Assembly: GCA_963585895.1 (NCBI GenBank) | Contig: OY757912.1 | Span: 84,781,313-84,845,312 of the forward strand | Direction: 5' to 3' | DNA from: Sepioteuthis lessoniana | Taxonomy: Eukaryota > Mollusca > Cephalopoda > Myopsida > Loliginidae | DNA: 64,000 bases | Shown here: positions 53,542-64,000 of the stretch, piece after piece | How the letters are laid out: each line of letters begins with the position of its first letter | Position numbering within the stretch: the first letter of the stretch is position 1 | Made by a program: the position numbers and the translations under genes | Notes under the pieces: generated by a model | Seen by the model: the letters and a program-made list of their open reading frames with translations, nothing else | Told to the model about the DNA's origin: nothing | Database searches by the model: none

Positions 53542-53547
53542 AATAAA
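53542..53547 (+). terminator. Polyadenylation signal of the EB1-like gene
   Basis: AATAAA lies 63 bases after the stop codon, in good position for 3' end formation. No genomic A-tract follows, so the retrocopy's original tail is not visible. Confidence 0.6.
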
Positions 53548-54745
53548 TTATAATTTCAGATGGTAACATAGAACAACACTAGTATCGTGTGATAGATGAA
53601 TGGTAAGAGCAATGAACTTGATAAACAAGGTCGACGGTTTTGTATCTTAAACGATATTGGTCAAGTTTATTTATACACGAAATATGCTGCAAAAATTAAA
53701 CGCCCTGTTTATTTCCCCGTAAATTACAATATATACACAGAGCACAAATACATCGCGGAAAAGAGCAAGTTTTCAGCTACAAAACACTGTTTTAAAACAT
53801 AGTCCATACCATTGGTTATATACTCCATCGCTAAAGCTTCTATCTTCGTTTGACAGAGAGTTGCTCTAAAAGTAACACCTATTTTATTGTATTGCCTTTC
53901 AACATCAGATGCGAATGTTAGGAATATGGCAATAGAATCTAAACTTTCTCGCGAATAATTCACTTTTTTTTTTTTGCATTGTTTTAAATAGCAGTTAAGT
54001 GACTCTCTTGAAAAGTTGCATCTGTCGTGAAAGCAGAAGTATGCCATTGAATTCTCCAATCAAAAAAAAATTCCCCCCAAAAAACAATTGTACCCACTGA
54101 CATTCAATCACTCTTACTGGACGTTTACTGAGCCTAGACAGCGGATATGAGTACTGTTAGACCGTGAGCAATGCGTTTCGGCAGTGTTGACAGAGATGAG
54201 AATGACAAGGTAGATTCAACACAGCTGTCAACCCTCGAAATAAAATTACCTTCGATCTGTTTATCTGAGTGAGTGAGGCTGATGATTGATGAACGACGCA
54301 GACAATATTTTTAAGACAGCGAGGCTTTTATTGCTAGGAGTCACCTCCGATGGTGCAGATTTTTTTTTACGAGTGTGAAACGCAGGCGTTCGTTTGTCGC
54401 TTGCGGAAATGCATAGCCAGTTGTGGTGATTATGTAAAAAAAATGTTTTTTTTTAGGTGAAACCTTGCCTTATTTAACGGTGATATCGTGCTCCTTTATC
54501 TATTATAGTTTCTGTGGAAATAGACAGGAGGCATTATTTTCATAGTACCCTCCGGAAGATTTACGCAAAAAAAAAAAAAATCTAGAGTGGGAAAAATTTA
54601 GGTTGCGACCAAAATTACCAAAGAGTTATTTTTAAAAAAATTACCAATGGTGTCTGTTGTTTTTCTTCCAGTGCATCGTCTTTTTTTTTTTTTTAGAATG
54701 TAAGTCGTATGTTTTCTGAAAATAGTCGAAGAGATCTCGGTCTAT
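53548..54745. other. No gene called; short unrecognised frames
   Basis: A 68-codon frame at 53596-53802 (+) and a 111-codon frame at 53724-54059 (-) overlap on opposite strands. Neither has a domain I recognise. The minus frame contains FRATLCQTKIEALAMEYITN. Either could be chance in AT-rich DNA. 54060-54745 shows T and A runs only. Confidence 0.3.
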
Positions 54746-55010
54746 CATGTTATGCATGTTACCGTATTTCGGTCCATCGTGTTATGCATGTTACCGTATC
54801 CAGGTCATCATTTTACACACATGGTCATATTTCAGTTCATAGTGTTATGCATATTACCTTATTTCGGTTCCTCGTGTTATGCATGTTACCGTATTTCGAG
54901 CATCGTTTTATACACATTGCTGTATTTCGGTTTGTAGAGTTATGCACGTTACCATAATTTGGTTCATCGTGTTATACATATTACCGCATTTTGATTCATC
55001 ATTTACACAG
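54746..55010 (+). repeat. ~31-bp minisatellite, about nine degenerate units
   Basis: The recurring word is GTTATGCATGTTACCGTATT followed by TCGGTTCATC. Units differ by several bases, so the array is old. The frames through it are translations of the repeat. Confidence 0.92.
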
Positions 55011-55619
55011 GTTAACAAATCTAATATCATACAAGACCCACTCCATTTTTTATACTGAAAAATAGCTTTTAAAATAACTCTCAGATTTTATATGTGAGGC
55101 TGAGTTATTTGCTATACTAATGTTTATCTCCCTTATTAGATTTGTTTGGAAGTTGTCATTTACTGAACTTATCATAGTTTGACACAAGGGCAGAAGTATA
55201 AGGCACTCTGTGAAAATTAAACTCACTAGTTTTATAACTTAGAATTAAATTCCACGTTTACAATGTTACAATCCTGACAATGTCAGTATTAATTTAACCT
55301 ACTTTCCAAACAATTCAAAACCCTATATATGAGTAAAATCAATTCTTTTTGCACCAAATTAGTTACCGTCTTATAAGAAAATTTTACTTTCTTTATTTAT
55401 ATGTGATGATCGGCAGTGAATATTTTGATACCAAGCACTCTTCATGTCAGTTATTATATCATAAACTGTAACATTTAATGAAAATAGGGAATTTTTTATA
55501 ACTACTTTATAAGAAGAGAAGGTGATGACACAATGCTTCGGGTCAGAGCTGTTATTTTTGGTTTAATTTTTTATCATTTTTCACAATCATCAATATCTTA
55601 CAACTAGTTTTACTTCATC
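55011..55619. other. No gene seen
   Basis: AT-rich; no recognised element. Confidence 0.45.
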
Positions 55620-56010
55620 TTACGAGGATCGACTGAAAAGTTCTTAGGCTGACCAAGATACTCTCCTGAAATGTAACCATAGTTTGGTTTGGTTGTGTTT
55701 TATGGTATATCTATCAATCGTTATGGGTTATTTAATGCCAAATCTTTCAACATAGTCCACCTTGAGGCCCTCACACTTCTTCCTTCGGTGTTGCAGTGCT
55801 TGGATCCCATTGTTCAAAAAAAGTCTTTAATAGCAGATATGATGTCAGCCAATGAACTTTTCAACCTACCTTCGTATTTTTGTAGCTTTGCATCATGACA
55901 CTCTGGGTCGCCACACTCTTCAACTGCTGGAGCAATCGGCGCGAAATCGAAAATGGAATGTTGCGATAAAAAGTCATCGTAATAAAATGAAGTAAAGCAA
56001 GTGAAAAATA
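55620..56010 (-). mobile_element. Mariner-like transposase C-terminal fragment
   Basis: A minus-strand frame gives NNGIQALQHRRKKCEGLKVD followed by YVE, the mariner RW-x-KC...GDYVEK region with W replaced by R. Upstream pieces include SLADIISAIKDFF in another frame. Frame changes separate the pieces. Bases 55683-55748 are a foreign hairpin-tail insertion. Confidence 0.75.
55683..55748 (-). mobile_element. Isolated hairpin tail within mariner
   Basis: TTTGGTTTGGTTGTGTTTTA, a diverged hairpin and TTATTTAATGCCAAATC form a tail-only copy of about 65 bases inserted in the mariner fragment. Confidence 0.75.
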
Positions 56011-56110
56011 ATAAATGCGACAACACTTTATTAAAAATCAGCAATAAAAAACTGAAAAAGAACGAGTAATAAATTAATATGATCATGATGCTTCATTTAA
56101 AATCCAGTAG

Positions 56111-56149
<39 letters not shown>

Positions 56150-56714
56150 TCCAAGTTGGAGTTAGGCTTCCTGATGATCCGATAAGGTGAAAATTTAGTA
56201 GAAGATTTCCGACTCGCGATTTAAGTTAATTTTATAATTGGCTCCACTTGTGTTGAGCACTTTTGTAATTGTAGCAGTGCAGTGTTCGCGGAAGGTTTTA
56301 GTTTTCTTTTGACCAACTGACTGCGTATCCCTTGATTTTTTCCAAGGGGTCGGACAAGGTTGGCCTTTTCTTTCTTTTTGACATATAATTTTTTCTTTTT
56401 CCTCCGGGTGGTGATTCGAGATACTTTTATCTCTTGTTCCTGGCGAGGTTTTTTTTTTTCGTTTTTTGTTTCTGGTACCGTGAATGCTGGTAGATATTAG
56501 ATTAGTAAATATATATATATATATATATATAGTGTAATTATAAGGCAACTCAAACCTGGTTAAGTTGTCATTATAAATTTATTTCGCCGGAGAATATTAT
56601 TATACTCTCCGTCTCGTCAGATGACTTTTTACATGTTAGACTTAAGGTCGCGGAACAATAAATGTGGAATTACAATTCATATGTGTACAAGGAAAAAAAT
56701 TAAATTCTCAGGCG
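56011..56714. other. No gene seen; two AT runs
   Basis: AT runs at 56118-56140 and 56509-56531. The minus frame at 56195-56548 is Lys/Glu-rich with no recognised domain. Confidence 0.4.
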
Positions 56715-57030
56715 ACGGTATACACATGAGGGTGACAGTGATACTTGTCGTGATTGGTGCTCTTAGAACGGTCCCTAAAGACGTTCAAAAGAGTACTGGA
56801 AGAGTTGGAAATCTGAGGATGATTCAAGATTATCCAGACTACGGCATTGTTGAGATAGACAAGAATACTGAGAAGAGTCCTGGAGACTTGAGGAGACTTG
56901 CTGTCGTTCAGTCTCTTGTGAAATACCATTAGCTAACGCTGGTGTTGAGAACTCACAAGGCAAGAAATAATAATAATAATAACTGGTGTGAAAAACTCGC
57001 AAGGAGTATAATAATAATAATAATAATATT
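56715..57030 (+). mobile_element. R4-like LINE 3' end
   Basis: The frame MRVTVILVVIGALRTVPKDV and later KSPGDLRRLAV matches the end of the R4-like protein. Two successive AAT-rich tails follow, at about 56966-56981 and 57006-57027. It is a 5'-truncated copy. Confidence 0.88.
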
Positions 57031-57062
57031 TTATGCACTGTGTAAAAACCTGTAAAAAACGG

Positions 57063-57470
57063 CATTCCTAAATTTTTATGTACAGAGTAAATGCTTTAAA
57101 AAATGGCGTTCGCTAGAAACATTAAAATGTTAATATTTCTGAATTTACTTAAAAATTCTTGAAATTTCTAAATTGTTGAGGAATCTGTACAATCTGTGTT
57201 TCATCAAATCGCGATTTAATCAATGAAATATCGGTGCATTGTTTTAATCCCGAATTTTGATGGAGTTAATTGTTAGCGAAAAAGCTTTTCATTCCCAAAT
57301 TTTTAGGAATAGTGTAAATGCTTAACTTTAAAAAGTGGCGTTCGCTAAAAACATTAAAATGGTAACATTTACGAATTTATTGGAAATTTCCAGAAGGAGT
57401 TGTATACGTTGTCAAGGAATCAGTACTGTCTGTGGTTCATCATAATTCGATTTAGTTAATAAAATAGAAG
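57063..57470 (+). repeat. Two ~170-bp direct repeats
   Basis: 57063-57231 and 57290-57467 share AAATTTTTA, AGTGGCGTTCGCTA-like words with ACATTAAAATG, and a matching downstream part (TGTCAAGGAATC, GTTCATCA, CGATTTA). They lie between two R4-like copies and could belong to the 5' UTR of the second. Confidence 0.75.
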
Positions 57471-57544
57471 TACCAGACACTTTCTAAGTTAAAACTAAGA
57501 AATTTCAAAGGTGTAAGTGTCTTCAAAAGTTATTTCCTTGAATT

Positions 57545-60500
57545 TTTTTTGTGGTACGTTGAAGTGTCATCTTCCTTGGAAGAATGCCAGGTCAAATCTG
57601 TTAGAGGAACACAGCTAATGATCAACTTCTGGGTCAGGTATAGCCCCAATATACTGCCAGTGAAAACTGACCTATCTAAATCACTGGGGGTTCAGATGAT
57701 ATATCTGTCATGATCAGCAGGTGCACCTTTGATAACTAACATGAGGGATTCAATCGATATCCTGTAAATGTTGGCAGTTCTACTTTCAACAATTCAACCG
57801 AGAGAAACAAAAGACAAAAGCAATAATTCAACTGAGAGTCACTAACGGAAAAATGGACTCGAGAAGACAACAAAGACCTCAATACACTTTTAATTTAAGA
57901 GCTTTTCTTCACAAAGGGGATATAAAAAAAAGAATGATCGAAATTTGGATAGAATCTGTTAGATTTAATTCGAGCCAAAGACTTGATGATCTAACTAGGA
58001 TAATTTTAAAGAAAGGTTGTTTTTCTGACTTTGAGATACTAGAAGTGTGTGGATGGGCAACTCGTGAAGAGCATGTTTCAGAAGAGACCATTACCCGAAT
58101 TGAAACACAAAATATTGAAAACCAAAATACTAAAGAACCCAGCATTACAATATCAATATTAAAACAAGAAGGGAAGAAAAATTTAGAGCTCATAAAGAAA
58201 ATTATGACTGAAAAGAAGACTACATTACTATCTTTCAAGAATCAAAACTGAGGAAAATATCAAGGTGGAAACCGAAAAGATAAATAAATTATTAAAAATA
58301 TCCCAACGGATAAAATCACTGAACTAAACGAGAAGGAACGCAAAACTAGTAAGTGATAAAATTAGTATCCCTCTAAGGACCCAAATAGAAATATAAAACC
58401 TTGATGGGACAAATAAAGAAACTGCAATAACAAGTGCAAGTGTTAAGGAAAGAAAAACACCTAAAGATACATTGGAATGTAAAAACCAAAGCAAGACACC
58501 AGTTGTCAAGTCTAACAATAATAACAGAATAAATAAATCAAAAGGTATTGGCAAAAATAAGGGAGATATAAAAGATACCAAGACAGAGTTAAGCAATACA
58601 GATAAAAACAGCACCTTTTAAAATAGGGAAATAAAATTCTACTAACAAGCCAATGGAGAATGCACAAGAACAAACCAACAATTGGATGCAAAGGAAACAA
58701 AACAATTTGGGAGCAAAATATGAGAACAGACACATCATGGTAGAAAGGCCGAATGGATAAATAACATGAGAAAAGAAAATTAAGGACTCGAAGAACTTTT
58801 TGAGACAGACATACACCTGGACTCGTTAAGAGCGGCACACAAGAAAGTACCAAATTAGAAAACACCAGGCCACGATGGTATATATGAATTCTGATTTAAA
58901 AACTTCTCGTCTATCCACGACAAATTGGCTCTGCAACTGAGTAAATACTAAGAAGAAACAAGTCATCCCGAGTGGATAACAAAGAGGAAAACTACTCTGA
59001 TTCAAAAAGAACCCACCAAAAAAAGAACCATTCTCAACAACTGTAGAGCGATAACGTTTTTAATTATGATGTGGAAAATCCAAACCTCATAGACAAAAGA
59101 AGAAATCTATTGCTCGCTAAAGTGCTGCGGACTATTTTCGAAAGAACAGAAAGGATGCCGCAAGGGAAAAAGAAGAGCAAATGACCAACTATATGTGGAT
59201 GAGAACATCCAGCAAACTTGAATAATGGAATGTCTGAAAATGTATACAATATCAGACAAAATCTTAAACTTCATCACGAAAGCCATGAAAAGCTGGTCAG
59301 TGGAATTAGTAGCAAGAGGACAAACCTAAACATAGGTGAAAATCCAACGAGACTTACTCTTCCTACTGCTTTTTGCTATAGTAATGATACCACTCATTTA
59401 CATAGGAAATGCACCGAGGGCTATAAATTTAAGAAACCACAACAAAAAATTAATCACCTTATGTACATGGAAGACATCAAGCCATTCAGAGAAAATGAAA
59501 AAGAACTGGAGACTCATATACAAATGACTAGAATATACAGCCAAGATAATGGAATAGAATTCGGCAATGAAAAATGTGCCATGCTAATAATGAAAGGTGG
59601 TAAAAAAGGAACAACGGTAGGAAGAGAAGCGCTAAACCAGGAAAGATTCAGAACGCTTGGAGAGAAGGAAAATTACAAGTATTTGGCAATATTGAAAGCG
59701 GACACCATCAAACAATAGAGATAAAAGAAAAAAATGAGTATCGCAGAAGAACGAGAAAACTTCTCGAAAACAAGCTCTGCAGCATTAAACCCGTTAAAGA
59801 TATAAACACCAGGCAAATGTACCAAAAGATAAGAAAATTGATGACAATGTACAAAGTCTTATATCCGAGAGATGATATAGACAAACTCTATGTGCCAAGA
59901 ATAGAAGGAGGAAGAGGACTCGTCAGCATTGAGAATTGTCTTGATGCATCAATATTAGGATTCGAGGACTACATCAAGAGCAAAGAAAAACAATTTACAA
60001 CGAGGAGTAATAGCATTTGCAACACAAGAGAAAACCGTACAAGAAGAAGTAGGAAACAGAAATGGGAAGAAAAACAACTTTAAGGATATTTCAAGCAATG
60101 AACTGGCAAGATTGCATTCGAAAGACCTGAAAATGACTACAAAAGGGAAACCTTATAAGAGAGAAAGTGAATCTCTTCAAATATCAGCACATGACAATGC
60201 CACAGAACCAATTATTTAACAAACATTGATAAAACACAACAGAATAGCAAGTGTAGATTCTGTGGAGAAAAATATGAAACAATTTATCACATAATAAGCA
60301 GATGAAGCAAACTAGTACAAAAAGAGTTCAAAACCGGATATGACTGGGTGGGAAAGGCGATCCACTGGGAATTGTGCAAGATAATTACCATAATACTAAA
60401 TGGTATATGCACAACCCAGAATCAGTCTTAGAGTATGAGATGAATAAAATTCACTTGGACTTCAAGATACCCGCGGAACACCTAATCCCTGTCAGAAAAC

Positions 60501-60895
60501 CAGACTTTCCATTAATCAAAAAGGAAAGAGTATTTACCGTCTAGAGGAATTTGTCGTTCTAACGAACCACAGAGTGAAAATAAAACAAAGTGAAAAAGTA
60601 GATAAGTTCCTTGACCCTGCCAGAGGACTAAAAAAGCTGTGGAACATGAGGGTGACGGTAATATCAATAGTAGTTAGTGCACTTGGAACGGAACGATCCC
60701 CAAATGCTTGTGAAGAAATTGGGCAAACTTGAGAGGGGAAAAAGAATTGAGACCATTCAGATCAAAGCACTGTTAAGATAAGCAAGTATTAGAAAAGTCC
60801 TGGAGATCCGAGGAGACTTGCTGTCAATCTGCCTTCAATGAAAAACCGCAAGTTGGAACTGATGTGAAAAATTCGAATAATAGAAATAATAATAT
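57545..60895 (+). mobile_element. Near full-length R4-like LINE, broken
   Basis: The N-terminal frame at 57853-58251 begins MDSRRQQRPQYTFNLRAF. RT pieces follow from about 58950 (TKRKTTLIQKEPTKK, KEEIYCSL), then the frame at 59218-59718 with INHLMYMEDIKPF, where the usual YMDD box reads YMED, and KEN/YKYLAILKADTIKQ. 59817-60083 carries LYPRDDIDKLYVPRIEGGRG and NRTRRSRKQKWEEKQL. A zinc-finger region lies near 60253-60305 (CRFCGEKYETIYHII, last Cys lost). The endonuclease PD motif is near 60500. 3' UTR words and a short AATAAT tail end it near 60895. Many stops and some deletions, e.g. 58252-58940 is poorly alignable. It is not active. Confidence 0.88.
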
Positions 60896-62384
60896 ACTAA
60901 AAAAATAACAACAACAAAACCCCTGAATTGCCAACAAAGGCTTTATCAAATGATGACTTTGAAGTCAGGTATGGTTTCGGAGCAAAATAATCATTACCAT
61001 AAAAACAATATAATGTAATAAGTATACTTATCAGACACGAATCTGGTTTCACTGCAATGACATGAAAAATTTCGTTGTCACGGTAACACGAGGTATTGAT
61101 CAACTTACAATATATGTAAATATTTAGTTTACTTTATCTAAAAAAATCATCAAACAGAAATTAGAATATACCGAGATTCTTTCACGGGCTTCAGCGGTAC
61201 AAATAGATGAACATCGTATAAGTACACATGTACCTTTAATCCACCAGAAATGTTATATCACAGAGAGATTTTTTTTCGATACATAAGCTTAGAATATTGT
61301 TAGGGAATAAAGCAATTTCTGATCCAATATGCAACTGAATAACAATTTTGTGGGGTCTATAATCGCGCTGAACGTATTTCTTTAATAATCCAAATTCACT
61401 ATGTAACAGAGATATCTATTAGATCCTAAAAAGAATTCTTCTCTCCTTCCTAAGTAGAAGTCTCAATACCATCATGGACTACTGTTAAGGAAGTACAAGG
61501 TTTAAAAACCTGGAGCACATTAAAATAGATACGACGTCGCTGATTCATACCATATCAAAAGAGAAGTTTCATACATGCCTCAACCAATCGTAAACGCACT
61601 GGAATAAGTGCGTTGAATGCTCTGAAAGCTATTTTTAAAAAGCTACTTTTTATTCATTGCTCATTTCTCACTTGGAAAATATAGCTTCAATTTTGATACT
61701 TTCTAAATACACCTCGTCTGTATGAAACCATAACTAAGCAAAAACGGCACACCATAGCAAGATTATTTTAGAGCAATGCACTTAAAATGCTCTTAGAGAA
61801 TAAAGCAATTTCCAGTCCGATTTGAAATGAATGGTATTTATTTCAAAAGAGTCACGTGTTCCATCTGACGATTGTATTTTTTCAATTCATGAAACTTTTA
61901 GTAACGTAACCTTTCTTGACCAGTCTCACGTCATCAGTAACATATTAAGGTTTTCAACTTTCTCACGTCAGCAAATCTTCACAGAGGGATTTCGCTGACA
62001 GTCAATTTAATGTGGCTGTTTAATATGTTGTTAATGTTTTGTTAAGGATGAAGCGAACACCTTTTAAATTTGATTGGGAAACTGCAATCCAGCGAAGACA
62101 TTGGTCCTCCCATTCCTGGGAAAAATGCTGTAATTGTTCAATTAATATTGTCTTCTGTTGATTTGTCATAACCTGTTGCATGGTCTCAGAAGTTTTTAAA
62201 TCACAGAACTGAATTATTTACTTTTGGGAACTGGAAAAAGTTGTCAGGATTCCTATTAAGAGAGAAAGAAAGGAATGTGTGATACCATATAAACTTTTTT
62301 TTCTGACCCCAAAAGACGTTTATAGATATTGTATATCGGATCTTAATTTTAATTTTAATTTTTTTTTTTTTTTTTTTGCTTTTT
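60896..62384. other. No gene seen; weak internal repeats
   Basis: The words TTAGGGAATAAAGCAATTTC (61299) and TTAGAGAATAAAGCAATTTC (61793) mark two diverged segments. Otherwise unassigned AT-rich sequence with a T run at 62358-62377. Confidence 0.45.
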
Positions 62385-62552
62385 AGTTTTTAGTTACGCA
62401 ACCTTGACTGAAAATCAGTTAAGCAATGTTAATTCATCATCAATTATTCTCACTTTCAAATTTCGATAAAATCTGATGAGGGCACTCACTTTTGTTCCAT
62501 TTTCTTCAGTTTGTTGAGCGAGCAATCGTCCTGAATAAGAGTTATCTTCTAT
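62385..62552 (+). repeat. Dispersed sequence shared with the window start
   Basis: Resembles bases 50-175 (AACCTTGACTGAAAATCAG versus AACCTTGATTGAAGATCAG, TTATCTTCTA at the end of both). It continues at 62863 beyond the SINE-A. The class is unknown. Confidence 0.55.
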
Positions 62553-62846
62553 CCTATTTACCCAACCCCTCCGCTCGGGCAGGATATGACACAAGGTCAG
62601 TTTTAATGCAGAGTTTAACAGGTTTGAATTCAGAGTTTTCCTTCTCCTAAACTAGTTGCCTCACCAAGGCTGAAGAACCTAGTCTGCCCTACTATTTACC
62701 CATAGTCGGTGGGAGAATAATTGGATTCATGCCTTTCCCAAGGGTATTAGTGCTATGTGAAATGCAATCAGTCTCGTCTAGGATTTGAACTCGTGTCGCC
62801 GTGTTCATTTCTTACGGCGATAACCATTACACCACGGGCACCTCCC
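62553..62846 (-). mobile_element. Full-length SINE-A, 294 bp, with 16-bp target duplication
   Basis: AAGAGTTATCTTCTAT occurs at 62537-62552 and 62847-62862. Plus-strand order is tail (CCTATTTACCCAACCCCTCC) to head (GATAACCATTACACCACGGG). Confidence 0.97.
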
Positions 62847-62934
62847 AAGAGTTATCTTCTATAGTCACTCAAAATTGTTTAGTGCCAACCCCATCCCCAA
62901 ACGTGTTTGTAATAGAACTAGATTTTTGTAATCC

Positions 62935-63725
62935 GGTTGGTTGGGTTTTATGGCATATCAACCTTTGTAGGTTATCTAATGCCTAGTCTATTTTTTATAC
63001 AAACAAACTTTTCTATTTCAAACCATTCCATTTAGCATGAGAACAGTTTAATGGTCAAAACATTTCTATTTCAAGCTATTCAGTTTAGTCAAACAGTTCT
63101 AATTCAACCACGGTTAGAGTGTTCGCTAATGGCTTGGGAGACCTGGGTTCAATCCCAAGTCGAGTCATACCAAAGACTCAAAAATGGTACTTGATGTATC
63201 CTTGCTTAACACTGCGTTATAAGGTATGGATCAAGCGTAAAGTAGAGCAACCTAGGGAAAGGAGTGGCGCCCTTCCTTACACTTCGGTGTAGTAGCTATT
63301 GAAAAGGGAGCCTTCGGGTCACCCTCGACTCTGGTCGCCAATTTTACTTAATCACTTTTATAATTATTGTTTGTGTCAGTGTACAGTTAAATGTCAAAAC
63401 AGTTCTATTTCAAACAACTCAGTTTAGCGTAAGTATAGTTTCAATGTCAAAAACAATTCTATTTCAAGCAATTCAATTTAGCAAAAGTACGTAGTTTAAT
63501 TCAATCTAAACCATAGATTGGACCCTATTAGGTGCTACCACTCCGGGCCAGAGTGGACCTGGCAGCGATGACAATGAAGTGGTGCTCCACATTCCCTAAA
63601 GCTCCAGCATTACTGGAACCTCACCATCAGATTGTTTAGTGTCAAAATCAGGACACTCATTGGGAGGGTCTTACCCCTCTGCAGAGGTACTGTCGGTGTA
63701 TTCTACAACCCCAGCCGACTGGGCA
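62935..63725 (-). mobile_element. Full-length Rep-C split by SINE-D
   Basis: The plus strand starts GGTTGGTTGGGTTTTATGGC and ends CCCCAGCCGACTGGGCAA, i.e. full tail to full head. TGTAATCC and TGTAAGCC next to the ends suggest a diverged 8-bp duplication. SINE-D occupies 63100-63352. Confidence 0.9.
63100..63352 (+). mobile_element. SINE-D copy inside Rep-C
   Basis: The head has GGTTAGAGTGTTCGCTAATG and the B box GGGTTCAATCCCAAG; the tail has CGGGTCACCCTCGACTCTGG and CGCCAATTTTACTT. Confidence 0.92.
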
Positions 63726-63834
63726 ATGTAAGCCAGTGTTAGCTTGTTAAATGTTTCTGTCGCATTGTATTGAAGTTTGTAACGGAATTTAATCTTGTGT
63801 CCCATTTTCATAACATACTTAACCAAACATACTT

Positions 63835-64000
63835 TGTAACAATCGTATAGCGTAACAATTATCGCTATAGTAAATGGAATAGGCAACGAGTGTTCAAATC
63901 CTGGACGAGGCTGCTTGCGTTTTATTTCGTGTTTTTGGGAAAGGCATAAATCTATCTCTTCTTTTCCGCCCAGATATGTGTAAATAGTAAAGAGATTGGG
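63835..64000 (+). mobile_element. SINE-A copy, cut by the window end
   Basis: GCGTAACAATTATCGCTATA, GTGTTCAAATCCTGGACGAG and TTTGGGAAAGGCATAAATCT match a diverged SINE-A up to the central domain. Confidence 0.8.

Noticed and set aside
53596-53802. Duplicate exon of the EB1-like gene
   Set aside because: A short PVxFPVxYNI match to residues 149-157 of the EB1-like protein is seen, but the rest does not align and the frame is short; treated as chance.
56195-56548. Lys/Glu-rich minus-strand frame as a nuclear protein
   Set aside because: Low-complexity, with an AT-run-derived N-terminus and no domain.
58324-58865. Hydrophobic minus-strand frames that look like membrane proteins
   Set aside because: They lie antisense to the decayed R4-like LINE; A-rich coding DNA read backwards gives Leu/Phe/Ile-rich frames.

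Overview
The window looks like AT-rich nuclear DNA from an invertebrate animal: dense microsatellites, tRNA-derived SINEs, several non-LTR retrotransposon families, mariner remnants and almost no host coding sequence. The mix would suit a lophotrochozoan, perhaps a mollusc such as a cephalopod, but that is a guess; nothing here fixes the species. There are no operons, no rRNA and no functional tRNA gene that I can defend.

Host genes. The one convincing protein gene is an intronless 325-codon reading frame at 52501-53478 (+). It has an EB1/MAPRE-type calponin-homology domain, a weak EB-homology-like segment and an acidic-aromatic C-terminus. A CRE-like cluster lies upstream and AATAAA lies 63 bases after the stop.

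Repeats. I use working names. SINE-A is tRNA-derived, about 290 bp, with 13-16 bp target duplications in three clear copies. SINE-B is tRNA-derived and shares a central domain with SINE-A but has a different 3' tail. SINE-D is tRNA-derived, about 270 bp. Rep-C is a non-coding retroposon of about 470-680 bp with a fixed 5' start (TTGCCCAGTC), an internal variable array, and the same hairpin-forming 3' tail as SINE-B. A divergent Rep-C subfamily ends in ATCA-rich repeats. LINEs belong to two groups: an element with CCHC and restriction-like endonuclease motifs (R4/Dong-like, AAT-rich 3' end) and an RTE-like element (ATG-rich 3' tail). Mariner fragments lie near 12.5, 38.6 and 55.8 kb. One solo LTR with a 5-bp target duplication sits inside an RTE-like copy.

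Layout. 0-9.6 kb: SINEs, an inverted-repeat element split by an insertion, a satellite of about 200 bp and Rep-C copies. 10-20.3 kb: minisatellites, SINE fragments and two unclassified GC-richer blocks. 20.7-24.7 kb: nested Rep-C and SINE-A. 24.7-27.3 kb: a head-to-tail series of about six R4-like 3' ends. 28-38.8 kb: RTE-like copies, SINEs, the solo LTR. 40-44.4 kb: Rep-C, an R4-like copy on the minus strand and a tRNA-like retroposon carrying a complete hammerhead ribozyme core at 44252-44295 (-). 45.9-51.9 kb: nested retroposons with readable insertion order. 52-54 kb: the EB1-like gene. 55.6-60.9 kb: mariner and two R4-like copies in tandem. 61-64 kb: mostly unassigned sequence, then SINE-A, Rep-C and SINE-D.

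Most of the window therefore reports on how retroposons are built and moved. Tail modules are shared between families, 5'-truncated copies with target duplications point to target-primed reverse transcription, and the hammerhead element suggests an RNA-processing step in one lineage. All family names are from memory and motif reading; no search was run.
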